Shown here: positions 8,132 to 16,927 of the stretch, piece after piece
Numbering within the stretch: position 1 is the stretch's first letter
How the letters are laid out: each line of letters begins with the position of its first letter
Assembly: GCF_009909145.1 (NCBI RefSeq)
Contig: NZ_JAAAPJ010000020.1
Location: 90,832 to 154,831 of the forward strand
Direction: 5' to 3'
Source: Corallococcus silvisoli
Lineage (GTDB): Bacteria > Myxococcota > Myxococcia > Myxococcales > Myxococcaceae
DNA length: 64,000 nucleotides
The notes under the pieces: model-generated
Seen by the model: only the letters and a program-made list of their open reading frames with translations
Databases searched by the model: none
What the model was told of the DNA's origin: nothing
Position numbers and translations under genes: made by a program

Positions 8132-11100
8132 TGACCGACGAACTGGTCGCCGAACTGTCCCGGCAGGGCGCCACGCTCTGGGTCGAGGGGGAGCGGCTGA
8201 AGTACCGGGCCCCCAAGGGCGCGCTCTCGCCGGAGACCCTGGCGAAGCTGGCCACGCACAAGGCCGCGCTGGTGGAGCACCTGCGCCGGCTCGCGGCCGA
8301 CGGGGAGTCCGTCCATCCGCTCTCCCATGGGCAGCAGGCGCTCTGGTTCGTCTCCCAGGTGGCCCCTGACAGCGCCGCGTACAACACGGCGCTGTCGATT
8401 CGCATCGTCACCGACCTGGACGTCGCCGCGCTGCGACGGGCCTGCCAGCGGCTCGTGGACCGGCATGGCGCGCTGCGGACGACCTTCACGGCGCACCAGG
8501 GGCAGCCGCTCCAGAGGGTGCGTCAGCGGGCCGAGGTCCAGTTCGAGCAGCTTCAGGTCCCCGGCCTCGACCTCGAGTCGCTGCGGGAGCAGGTGACGCG
8601 GGCCTCCGAGGCTCCGTTCGACCTGGAGCGGGGCCCGCTGATGCGGGTGCGGTTGTTCTCCCGGGGGCCTCGGGACCACGTGCTGCTCATCGCCATCCAC
8701 CACATCGTCTACGACGGATGGTCGCTGCTGGTGCTGGGGGAGGAGCTGCTGCGGCACCTCTACGCCGCGGAGAAGGCGGGCGTTCCCGCGACGCTGCCTC
8801 CACCCCCGGCGACCTACGTGGACTACGTCCGGTGGCAAGCCGAGATGCTCTCGGGCTCCGCGGGACAGCGGCTCTGGGACTACTGGTCCCGGCAGCTGGC
8901 GGGACCGCTGCCGGTGCTGGACCTGCCCTTCGCGCATCCCCGTCCGGAGGTGCAGACCTACGCGGGCGCTTCGGTGCCCGTCTCGCTGGGAGGGACGCTG
9001 GCCCGGCGGCTGAGGGCGCTCTGCGAGCAGGAGGGCGTCACGCTGTATACGGTGCTCCTGACCGCGCTCATGACCCTGCTGCACCGCTATTCGGGGCAGG
9101 AGGATCTGCTCGTCGGCACCCCCACGCTCGGACGGACTCAACCCGAGTTCGCGAAGGTCGTGGGCAACTTCATGAACATGATGGTCCTGCGGGGGAGGCT
9201 CTCCGGTGACCCTTCGTTCCGGGCCCTGCTCGGGCAGCTGCGCCAGACGGTCGTCGGCGCGCTCGCGCACCAGGACTTTCCCTTCCACCTGCTCGTGGAG
9301 AAGCTGAACCCGGAGCGGCACTCAGGACGCTCGCCCATCTTCCAGGTGGCGTTCATGCTCCAGCCCACGCCCCGGGAGGACATCTACCAGGGTGACGAGG
9401 CGAACCCGGCGCTGCCCGGCGGGCTCGTGCTGCGGCCGTTCGACATCCCGCAGCAGGAAGGCCAGTTCGATCTCTCGCTGGAGTTGACGGAGACGGATGC
9501 GTCCCTGGGCGGCGTGCTGAAGTACCGCACGGACCTGTTCGACGCGGCGCGGGTCCGCCAGATGGTGGGGCATCTGGAGACGTTGCTGGAGGGAATCGTC
9601 GAGGACCCCGAGCGACGCCTGTCCGAGCTGCCCCTGCTGACGCAAGCGGAGCGACGGCAGGTGCTCGACACCTGGAATGCGACCCGCTCCGAGCCGTCTC
9701 CCGCGCGGTGCATCCATGAGCTATTCGAGGCGCGGGTCCTCGCGTCCCCGGAGTCCATCGCGCTGGTCTCCGGCGGCCAGCGGCTGAGCTACCGCGACCT
9801 GGACACGCGCGCGAATCGGCTGGCGCACCGGCTCCGGGCGCTTGGGGTCGGACCGGAGGTGCGGGTGGGCCTCTGCGTCCCACGAGGTCCGGACATGGTG
9901 GTGGGCATGCTCGGAATCCTGAAGGCCGGCGGCGCCTACGTGCCGATGGATCCGACCTATCCCGTGGACCGGCTCGCCTACATGCTCACCGACTCCCAGG
10001 CACGGGTGGTGCTGGCCGAGGAGCGGCAGCGCGCGCTCTTGCCGGAGACGGGCGCGAAGGTGGTGCTCCTGGACGACGGCGGCGAGGACGCGTCCGGGGA
10101 CGTGGAGCCTCCGAGCAGCGGCGTGAACGCCGAGCATGTGGCGTACACGCTCTACACCTCGGGCTCCACGGGCCGCCCCAAGGGCTGCATGGTCTGTCAC
10201 CGCAACGTCGCGCGCTTCTTCGACGCGATGGACGGCGCCATGGACGCGGGCGAGCGCGGCGTGTGGCTCGCGACGACGAGCATGTCATTCGACATCTCCG
10301 TGCTGGAGCTCCTGTACTCGCTCACCCGAGGCTTCCAGGTGGTCCTGCGCGGCGAGCAGGGGGCGCGCCGGACGTCGAGCCCTCCCGGCGTGTCGGGCAA
10401 GCCGCTCGAGTTCAGCCTGTTCTATTTCGCCAGCGACGAGCGAGAGCACGCGAAGGCCAAGTACCGGCTCCTGCTGGAGGGCGCCCGATTCGCGGACGCG
10501 CACGACTTCAAGGCGGTCTGGACTCCCGAGCGGCACTTTCACGCCTTCGGTGGGCTCTATCCGAATCCCTCCGTCGTCAGCGCGGCCCTCGCGGCGACCA
10601 CGCGGAACATCCGGATCCGCGCGGGCAGCATCGTGCTCCCGCTGCACAACCCCATCCGGGTCGCGGAGGAGTGGTCCATCGTGGACAACCTCTCCGACGG
10701 ACGCGTCGACCTCTCGTTCGCCTCGGGGTGGCACCCCAATGACTTCGTGCTCGCGCCGGAGCGCTTCGCGGAGGCACGCAGCCGCTTCTTCGAGCAGATC
10801 TCCACCGTCCAGAAGCTCTGGCGGGGAGAGGCGGTGTCCTTCCGGAACGGGCAGGGCCAGGACGTTCCAGTCCAGTCCCTGCCCCGGCCGATCCAGCCGG
10901 AGGTCCAGGTCTGGGTGACGGCGGCGGGCAACCCGGAGACGTTCCGCGCGGCGGGGGCGTCGGGCGCCCACGTGCTCACGCACCTGCTCGGACAGAACCT
11001 CCCGGAGCTGGCGAAGAAGATTCAAATCTATCGCGACGCCTGGACGGCCGCGGGCCACGGGCCGGGGCCGGGCCACGTCACCCTCATGCTGCACACGTTC

Positions 11101-13383
11101 ATGGGGGAGGACGTCGAAGCCATCCGCCAGAAGGTGAACGCGCCCCTTCGCCAGTACCTGAAGAGCTCCATCGGACTCCTGCGCTCGGTCCTCGGGCCGC
11201 TGCCGCACGGAGGCGAGCTGGAGTCGCTGACGGAGGCGGACGTCGACCTGCTGCTCGCGAAGGCCATCGACCGGTACTTCAACCAGATGGGCCTGTTCGG
11301 AAACGTGGAGAGCTGTCTGCCGTTGATCGACCGGCTGCGCGAGCTGGGCGTGGACGAGGTCGCGTGTCTCATCGACTTCGGAGTGGACGTCGACTCGACG
11401 CTGGCCGGACTCCGGACCTTGAACGCCCTGCGCGAGCAGTGCTCGCGTCCCCAGGAGGAGTCCGAGGACATCCCCTCGCTCATCGCCCGGCACGGCGTCA
11501 CCCACTTCCAGTGCACGCCGTCGATGTTGCGGATGCTGTTGCTGGAGCCAGGGGGCGCCGAGTTGCTGCGTCCGCTCAAGAAGCTCCTGGTGGGAGGCGA
11601 GGCCTTCCCCGCGGCCTTGGGGCGTCAGGTCCTCCCGCTGGTGGGGGGCGAGGTGCTCAACATGTACGGCCCGACCGAGACGACCATCTGGTCCTCGTTC
11701 GAGCGGGTGTCGGAGGCCGCGCCGGTCATCGCCATCGGGAGGCCCATCGCGGACACCCGGATGTACGTGCTGGACGCGCGGCTGCGGCCCGTTCCGGTGG
11801 GTGTGCCCGGTGAGCTGTTCATCGGCGGCGAAGGGGTGGCGCGGGGCTACCTCCACCGTCCCGAGCTGACGGCGGAGCGCTTCATCCCGGACCCCTTTGG
11901 CGCTGAACCCGGCACGCGCATGTACCGGACAGGAGACCTGGTCCGTCACCTGCCGGATGGGCGCATCGAGTTCCTGGGGCGCCAGGACCAGCAGGTCAAG
12001 GTCCGGGGTGTGCGCATCGAGCCCGGTGAAATCGAGGCGGAGCTGCGCCAGCACCCAGAGGTCCGGCAGGCGGTGGTGGTGGCGCGGGCCGACGCCGCGG
12101 GGGAGGTGGGGCTCACGGCCTACGTCGTGGCGGCCACGGAGGCGGCGAACGTCGCGCCCTCGGCGCTGTCGCGCTTCCTTCGGGACAGGCTCCCGGCCTC
12201 GATGATTCCCGCTCACTTCGTCCGGCTCGACGCGCTGCCGTTGACGCCGAACAAGAAGTTGGATGTCCGCGCCCTCCCGGTGCCCGACGCGCCGGCACCG
12301 GAGCTCTCGGCTTCCTACGTCGCGCCCCGGGACGCGCTGGAGCTGGAACTCGCGGCGCTCTGGGAGGAGCTGTTCGACCTGCGCCCCATTGGCGTCACCA
12401 GCAGCTTCTTTCAGCTGGGGGGCCACTCGTTGCTGGCGGTCCGGCTGATGTCCCGGCTCCGCGCCAGGTGGGGGCGGCAGCTGCCTGTCTCCCTCTTGTT
12501 CCAGGCGGACACCATCCGTCAGCTCGCGGCCCTGCTGCGCCAGCAGGACGGAGGGACGCGCGCTCGGGATCCGCTCGTGCGCATCCAGGAGACGGGCGAC
12601 AAGCCACCCCTCTTCTTCGTGCATCCCACGGGGGGAGACGTGCTGTGCTACGCGCCGCTGGCGAGGCAGCTCGGGCCCCGTCAGCCCTTCTACGCGCTGC
12701 AATCCCTGGCGGATCAGGACGCGGGCTCCATCGAGGAGATGGCGGCGCGCTACCTGGAGGAGGTGCGCCGGGTCCGCCCGAAGGGGCCGTATCGCCTGGG
12801 GGGCTGGTCCACGGGAGGCATCGTCGCGCAGGCCATGGCGCGGCAGCTGGAGGCACGGTCGGAGCAGGTCGAGCTGCTCATGTTGCTGGAGACCTGGTCT
12901 CCGGACCTCTACCAGCGGGCGGAGGAGCCCGGCGCGCTGATGGCGTGGTTCGCCACGGATCTGCTGGGGGGCGCGGAGGCGGCGAAGCTCGATGCGACGA
13001 AGCTCCAGACGCTCGATGAGGGAGGACGCCTGGGCTATCTGGCCGAGCACGCCAGGGCCCTGGGCGCCCTGCCGGGAGTGGAGCTTCCGGAGCTGGAGCA
13101 GCGCTTCCGCGTCTTCGCGCGCAACGCGCGGGCCTTGTCCCGCTACCGGCCCGAGCCCTACCGCGGCAAGGTGCTCTTCCTCCAGGCGGAGCAGCTGGCT
13201 GCGCACCCGTCGGACACGTTGCCCGCACCGGTGGAGAGCTGGGGCGAGCGCCTGCTCCAGGCACAGCTCCATCAGGTGCCAGGCAATCACTACACGATGC
13301 TGCAGGCCCCGCATGTTCGCGAGGTCGCGGACCGGATGACCTGCTTCCTGGATGAACTCGCGGTGGCCCCCGGGCCGCGGTGA
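8131..13383 (+). CDS. Terminal NRPS: docking-C-A(monooxygenase)-PCP-TE (MtaG/MelG-like)
   Basis: Residues 1-55 resemble the TubC-type N-terminal docking domain. The condensation domain has HHIVYDGWS near 190. The adenylation domain starts normally (TSGSTGRPKG near 673, FDIS near 720), is interrupted at about 741-1103 by a luciferase-like monooxygenase, then resumes with NMYGPTETT near 1178, RGVRIEPGEIE near 1290 and an A10 PNKKLD motif. I read the ten-residue specificity code as DILQLGMIWK, one change from the glycine code. The PCP has LGGHSLL near 1429. The thioesterase has GWSTGG near 1558 and GNHY near 1718. In MtaG the integrated oxygenase hydroxylates the terminal glycine, leaving a primary amide. 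ATG 8131 overlaps the upstream TGA and follows GGAGGAAGG; GTG 8128 is the alternative. Confidence 0.95.
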   Translation: MTDELVAELSRQGATLWVEGERLKYRAPKGALSPETLAKLATHKAALVEHLRRLAADGESVHPLSHGQQALWFVSQVAPDSAAYNTALSIRIVTDLDVAALRRACQRLVDRHGALRTTFTAHQGQPLQRVRQRAEVQFEQLQVPGLDLESLREQVTRASEAPFDLERGPLMRVRLFSRGPRDHVLLIAIHHIVYDGWSLLVLGEELLRHLYAAEKAGVPATLPPPPATYVDYVRWQAEMLSGSAGQRLWDYWSRQLAGPLPVLDLPFAHPRPEVQTYAGASVPVSLGGTLARRLRALCEQEGVTLYTVLLTALMTLLHRYSGQEDLLVGTPTLGRTQPEFAKVVGNFMNMMVLRGRLSGDPSFRALLGQLRQTVVGALAHQDFPFHLLVEKLNPERHSGRSPIFQVAFMLQPTPREDIYQGDEANPALPGGLVLRPFDIPQQEGQFDLSLELTETDASLGGVLKYRTDLFDAARVRQMVGHLETLLEGIVEDPERRLSELPLLTQAERRQVLDTWNATRSEPSPARCIHELFEARVLASPESIALVSGGQRLSYRDLDTRANRLAHRLRALGVGPEVRVGLCVPRGPDMVVGMLGILKAGGAYVPMDPTYPVDRLAYMLTDSQARVVLAEERQRALLPETGAKVVLLDDGGEDASGDVEPPSSGVNAEHVAYTLYTSGSTGRPKGCMVCHRNVARFFDAMDGAMDAGERGVWLATTSMSFDISVLELLYSLTRGFQVVLRGEQGARRTSSPPGVSGKPLEFSLFYFASDEREHAKAKYRLLLEGARFADAHDFKAVWTPERHFHAFGGLYPNPSVVSAALAATTRNIRIRAGSIVLPLHNPIRVAEEWSIVDNLSDGRVDLSFASGWHPNDFVLAPERFAEARSRFFEQISTVQKLWRGEAVSFRNGQGQDVPVQSLPRPIQPEVQVWVTAAGNPETFRAAGASGAHVLTHLLGQNLPELAKKIQIYRDAWTAAGHGPGPGHVTLMLHTFMGEDVEAIRQKVNAPLRQYLKSSIGLLRSVLGPLPHGGELESLTEADVDLLLAKAIDRYFNQMGLFGNVESCLPLIDRLRELGVDEVACLIDFGVDVDSTLAGLRTLNALREQCSRPQEESEDIPSLIARHGVTHFQCTPSMLRMLLLEPGGAELLRPLKKLLVGGEAFPAALGRQVLPLVGGEVLNMYGPTETTIWSSFERVSEAAPVIAIGRPIADTRMYVLDARLRPVPVGVPGELFIGGEGVARGYLHRPELTAERFIPDPFGAEPGTRMYRTGDLVRHLPDGRIEFLGRQDQQVKVRGVRIEPGEIEAELRQHPEVRQAVVVARADAAGEVGLTAYVVAATEAANVAPSALSRFLRDRLPASMIPAHFVRLDALPLTPNKKLDVRALPVPDAPAPELSASYVAPRDALELELAALWEELFDLRPIGVTSSFFQLGGHSLLAVRLMSRLRARWGRQLPVSLLFQADTIRQLAALLRQQDGGTRARDPLVRIQETGDKPPLFFVHPTGGDVLCYAPLARQLGPRQPFYALQSLADQDAGSIEEMAARYLEEVRRVRPKGPYRLGGWSTGGIVAQAMARQLEARSEQVELLMLLETWSPDLYQRAEEPGALMAWFATDLLGGAEAAKLDATKLQTLDEGGRLGYLAEHARALGALPGVELPELEQRFRVFARNARALSRYRPEPYRGKVLFLQAEQLAAHPSDTLPAPVESWGERLLQAQLHQVPGNHYTMLQAPHVREVADRMTCFLDELAVAPGPR
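10350..11440 (+). other. Embedded FMN-dependent luciferase-like monooxygenase domain
   Basis: This stretch lies between adenylation motifs A4 and A5 of the NRPS. It encodes about 360 residues typical of the secondary-metabolite luciferase-like monooxygenases: FSLFYFASDE at the N-terminus, a TPERHFHAFGG segment, DGRVDLSFASGWHPNDF, and VTAAGNPETFRAAG. It is in frame with no stops. Its expected role is alpha-hydroxylation of PCP-bound glycine, followed by collapse to an amide and release of the glyoxylate part. The limits are by eye. Confidence 0.88.
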
Positions 13384-13397
13384 AGGAGCCTTTCGCC

Positions 13398-14420
13398 ATG
13401 GGAACTCATGTCGCGCGCTTCAAGGCAGGAGGCGAGGTCCGGTGGGGATGGGTCCGCCAGGAGCAGGTCGTCCCCATCCCGGGCCGGTACGAGTCCCTCG
13501 CCGAGTTCCTGGAGAAGGGCGCGGCGCGGGCGCGGGTGATGGCGGCGGCAGGCGAGGGCGAGGGCCTCGCCCTGGCGGAGGTCGAGCTGCTCGCCCCGGT
13601 GACGTCGCCGTGCAACGTGGTCTGCCAGGGACAGAACTACCGCAGCCACATGCTGGAGGTGGGGCAGGACCCGGACGCCAAGGACTTCAACCAGTTCTTC
13701 CGCAAGGCGTCGTCGTCGCTGGCGTCGAGCACGGCGGACATCATCAAGCCCGCGCGGGTCCGGATGCTCGACTACGAGATCGAGCTGGGGCTGATCATCG
13801 GCCGGAGGATCTCCGGGCCCGTGCGCGTGGCGCGGGCGCGGCTGCATGAGTTCGTCGCGGGGATCGTGATGGGCAATGACATCTCCGCCAGGGACCTCCA
13901 GCTCGCGGAGGGGCAGTGGCACAAGGCGAAGAGCTTCCGGACCTTCTGCCCGGTGGGGCCGTATGTCTATCTCCTCGGCCCGGAGGACGCCGCGAGGCTG
14001 ATGGACTTGCGGCTCATGCTGTCCGTCAACGGTGAGGTGCGCCAGGACGCGAGCACCGCGGAGATGATCTACCCGCCGGAAGAGACCCTGACGGAGCTGT
14101 CGGAGATCATGGACCTGTTCCCGGGAGACCTCGTGCTGACGGGGACTCCCAGCGGCGTGGCGGCGGGCAGGAACATGTCGAAGCTGACTCGACAGGTGGG
14201 CAAGCTCATCAGCGTCTTCCTGTCCGACAAGACGCTCGCGAAGCTCCTCTTGAAGCAGGGCAACACCGCCGCCTACTTGAAGGCGGGGGACGTCCTGCGT
14301 GCCTCGATCTCCAGTCGGGACGACGTCATCCACCTGGGGACCCAGGAGAACCGCATCGTGACGCGGTCGCTGGAGATGACGGCGCGACCGGAGCCCGAAG
14401 CTCATGTGAGGGTCGGATGA
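13398..14420 (+). CDS. FAH-family hydrolase (tailoring gene of the PKS/NRPS cluster)
   Basis: A 340-residue protein of the fumarylacetoacetate hydrolase family. It shows GQNYRSH, the acidic metal-binding YEIELG, GNDISARDLQ, FCPVGPYV and TGTPSGVA. Family members are Mg-dependent hydrolases, isomerases or decarboxylases acting on beta-dicarbonyl-like substrates. ATG 13398 is preceded by AAGGAG at good spacing, which I prefer to the in-frame GTG at 13380. Its stop overlaps the next start (ATGA), so it is translationally coupled to the methyltransferase and follows the NRPS by only 14 bases. Melithiazol-type clusters need an enzyme turning the nascent amide into the acid; by position this is the candidate, though amide hydrolysis would be unusual for the fold. 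Action on the methoxyacrylate or keto-enol end is an alternative. Confidence 0.85.
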   Translation: MGTHVARFKAGGEVRWGWVRQEQVVPIPGRYESLAEFLEKGAARARVMAAAGEGEGLALAEVELLAPVTSPCNVVCQGQNYRSHMLEVGQDPDAKDFNQFFRKASSSLASSTADIIKPARVRMLDYEIELGLIIGRRISGPVRVARARLHEFVAGIVMGNDISARDLQLAEGQWHKAKSFRTFCPVGPYVYLLGPEDAARLMDLRLMLSVNGEVRQDASTAEMIYPPEETLTELSEIMDLFPGDLVLTGTPSGVAAGRNMSKLTRQVGKLISVFLSDKTLAKLLLKQGNTAAYLKAGDVLRASISSRDDVIHLGTQENRIVTRSLEMTARPEPEAHVRVG

Positions 14421-15322
14421 ACCGGGACAAGCGACGTGCCGACCGGACGGCGGAGGGGGTCGCGATCTGGCGTGCCATGGGCGTGCATGAGCCGGACTCC
14501 TCCGTCCGCAATCCCGACCTCATGGCGGCCCAGTTCCTGGGGCCCATCTCCCGCGCGGCCCTGTCGATTGCCCCGCTGCGCTCCTGGCTCATGAGCCACT
14601 TTGGTCGCAGGTTTCCGGGGGCCTATGGCTGCGCCACCGCGCGGACGCTCCATCTCGACGCGCTCTTCGTGAACGCGCTCGAGGAGGGCGTGGAGCAGGT
14701 GGTGCTGCTGGGCGCGGGCTATGACAGCCGCGCGTACCGGTTCCGTGAGCGGCTGTCGAAGGCGCGCGTCTTCGAGGTGGACCTGCCGGCCACGCAGGTG
14801 AAGAAGCAGCAGCGGCTCCAGTCGCTCTTCGGCTCCCTGCCTGACTGGGTGCGGTACGTGCCCATCGACTTCGACACGCAGCGGCTGGAGGACGTGCTCC
14901 CCGCCGCCGGCTTCGAGCGCTCCGCGCGGACCTTCTTCCTCTGGGAGGGCGTGAGCATGTACCTCACGCAGGAGGGCGTCGATCAGACGCTGGGCTTCGT
15001 CGTGCGCAACACGCCGCCGGGGAGCAGCATCGCGTTCGACTACGTGGCCCAGGGGGCGCTCCGGGGAGACCCCCGCTATCCCGGCACCGAGCAGTGGATC
15101 CGCTCGCTGGCGGAGATGGGCCACCCGATGACGTTCGGCATCGAGGAGGACGCCACGGAGCGCTTCCTTCGCGAGCGAGGGCTGGAGGTGGTCTCCAGGG
15201 TCGGCTCCGCGGAGCTGGAGCGCAGGTACCTGGTCCGGAGCAACGGAGACCTGCTCTGCTCCGCCTCCAGCTTCCTGTGCATCGCCCACGCGCGGGTCCA
15301 GGGGCCTGTCAGCCGGCCCTGA
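14417..15322 (+). CDS. SAM-dependent methyltransferase, TIGR00027/LCM-like (MelK-like, predicted carboxyl O-methylation)
   Basis: 301 residues of the leucine carboxyl methyltransferase-like family that is abundant in mycobacteria. It carries the SAM motif VVLLGAGYDSRAYR near residue 95, an acidic FEVDLP strand end near 118 and LWEGVSMYL near 175. From memory, the melithiazol cluster ends with such an unusual methyltransferase (MelK), which esterifies the free acid. Position as last gene of the operon and ATGA overlap with the FAH gene support a two-step amide to acid to methyl ester conversion. The family assignment is firm; substrate is inferred from context. Confidence 0.87.
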   Translation: MNRDKRRADRTAEGVAIWRAMGVHEPDSSVRNPDLMAAQFLGPISRAALSIAPLRSWLMSHFGRRFPGAYGCATARTLHLDALFVNALEEGVEQVVLLGAGYDSRAYRFRERLSKARVFEVDLPATQVKKQQRLQSLFGSLPDWVRYVPIDFDTQRLEDVLPAAGFERSARTFFLWEGVSMYLTQEGVDQTLGFVVRNTPPGSSIAFDYVAQGALRGDPRYPGTEQWIRSLAEMGHPMTFGIEEDATERFLRERGLEVVSRVGSAELERRYLVRSNGDLLCSASSFLCIAHARVQGPVSRP

Positions 15323-15368
15323 ACTGGCGGTGCCCGTCGCGCGGGTGGGGGGACGCGGGCGCGGCTGG

Positions 15369-16325
15369 CTACTGCCGCGCGACCTCGGCCTTCAGCTGGG
15401 CGATGGCGGGGGCCAGCTGCGGGGGCTGCATGTTCTTGGGCACTTCCACCGTGAAGCGCTCGAAGTGCACCAGCGCGCCGGCCTTGTCCCCGCGACGCAG
15501 CGCCAGGCTGCCCAGGAAGATGAGCGCCTCCTGCGCGTCCGGCCACGTGTCCACCAGCTCCACCAGCTCCTGCTCCGCGCCCTGCAGGTCGCCTTGCGAC
15601 GCCGCGCGCAGCACGCCCCGGTGCACCCGCAGCTCCACGTTGAAGGGGTCCACCGCCAGGCCCTTCTGCGTCACCTTCATCGCCTCGGCGAACTGCTGCT
15701 GACGGATGAGCTCGTGGCTCAACATCGCCGCGGCCTCCACGTCGCCCGGGTTCGACTCCAGCCGCTGGCGAGCCTGCTCCATCTCGTCGTTCGGCGGGGG
15801 CATGTCCTCCTGCTGCTGCTGGGCCATCATCCCCGGCGGCGTCACACCCGTGCCCATCTGCCCCTCTTCGCGCGGCTTCTGCTCGGACACCAGCAGGTAG
15901 CCCAGGCCCCCGAAGAAGACCACCACGCCCGCGCCCCACATGGCGCCGACCAGCTGCGGGTTGCGCGACGCCCACCCCGTGGGCGCCGGCACGTTGCGCG
16001 CGGGCGTCCGCTCACCGGCCGCCTGCCGCTTCAGGTGCTCGTCCTTCGCGCGCAGCGCGGCGGCGGCTTCCTTCTCCAGGCGGGCCTTCTCCGCCGTGTA
16101 GTGCTCCGCGGTGAAGTGGTGCTTCTCCGCCTCCAGCGTGCGCAGCTGCTCGATGAGCGACTGCGCGCGCTGAGCCAGGTCGTCCGCGGTCCCGTCCGCC
16201 TTCGTCGTGGCCTCGGGCGCGCTGGCCGTCTTGAAGCGCATGTAGAGGAGCCACGCGGCCGCCAGCACGAAGGCGACCGACAGGACGATGATTCCGGGCA
16301 ACCAGTTGGTGGGCTCGGGCTGCAT
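15369..16325 (-). CDS. CcmI-like TPR cytochrome c biogenesis protein
   Basis: 318 residues. A first membrane segment is near residues 8-28, a charged coiled-coil-like cytoplasmic stretch near 45-110, a second membrane segment near 127-147, a Gln/Pro-rich linker, then TPR-type helices at about 180-300. This is the layout of CcmI/CycH proteins, which hold apocytochrome for the haem lyase. It is the last gene of the ccm locus, 3 bases downstream of ccmH, and ends 46 bases from the convergent PKS/NRPS operon. Sequence in this family is poorly conserved, so the name rests on topology and context. Confidence 0.8.
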   Translation of the reverse strand: MQPEPTNWLPGIIVLSVAFVLAAAWLLYMRFKTASAPEATTKADGTADDLAQRAQSLIEQLRTLEAEKHHFTAEHYTAEKARLEKEAAAALRAKDEHLKRQAAGERTPARNVPAPTGWASRNPQLVGAMWGAGVVVFFGGLGYLLVSEQKPREEGQMGTGVTPPGMMAQQQQEDMPPPNDEMEQARQRLESNPGDVEAAAMLSHELIRQQQFAEAMKVTQKGLAVDPFNVELRVHRGVLRAASQGDLQGAEQELVELVDTWPDAQEALIFLGSLALRRGDKAGALVHFERFTVEVPKNMQPPQLAPAIAQLKAEVARQ

Positions 16326-16328
16326 GGC

Positions 16329-16814
16329 TTAGCGCTCCAGCTCCCGGCGCACGGCCTGGAGGTAGGGGTCCGCGTCGTCGGTCGACGGCGTCGGAGAGGA
16401 AGGGGAGGGGGCCGGCGCGGCCTCCGGCAGCGGCTGGCGCTGTTTCAGGATGACGAAGAGGCCACCCAACACGAGCACGACGGGCCCCAGCCAGACGAAC
16501 CAGTTGAAGCCCTCCGCGCGCGGCTCCAGCAGCACCCACTCGCCATAGCGCGCCACGAAGTAGTCGACGATCTCCGTGTCCGTCTTGCCCTCGGAGACCA
16601 GCTCGCGCACCTTGTCGAGCTGCGCGCGCGCCATCGACGACGGGCTGTCCGCCACCGACAGGCCCTGGCACACGGCGCAGCGCAGCTTCTTCGCCAGCTG
16701 CTGCACCCGCGCCTCGTGGGCCGGCGCGAGCGGATCACTCCCCGCCTGCTGCGGCGCGAACTGCCCCGTGGCGAGGCCCAGGGCGAGGGTCAACGAAAGG
16801 AGGACGGCGTTCAT
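16329..16814 (-). CDS. ccmH: Cytochrome c maturation protein CcmH (thiol oxidoreductase)
   Basis: 161 residues: a signal peptide, the family hallmark LRCAVCQG with Cys46 and Cys49, a helical domain, and one membrane anchor near 103-126 followed by a Pro/Ser-rich tail. CcmH keeps the apocytochrome CxxCH thiols reduced on the outer face of the inner membrane and works with CcmF and CcmI. The length fits the short, single-domain CcmH; the TPR part is the separate downstream gene. Confidence 0.93.
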   Translation of the reverse strand: MNAVLLSLTLALGLATGQFAPQQAGSDPLAPAHEARVQQLAKKLRCAVCQGLSVADSPSSMARAQLDKVRELVSEGKTDTEIVDYFVARYGEWVLLEPRAEGFNWFVWLGPVVLVLGGLFVILKQRQPLPEAAPAPSPSSPTPSTDDADPYLQAVRRELER

Positions 16815-16927
16815 CGAGGGCTCCAGCGGGGGCCGTCCCTACCTACCGCCCCCTGACGGGTGTTGCACAGCGAAACCTGGGACGCCCGCCCGCCGCCCGG
16901 GCGGCCCTGGGGCGCATGTCCGCGCAC

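Noticed and set aside
13380..13397. GTG 13380 as start of the FAH gene (overlapping the NRPS stop)
   Set aside because: AAGGAG lies inside this stretch at proper distance from ATG 13398, so initiation there is more likely.
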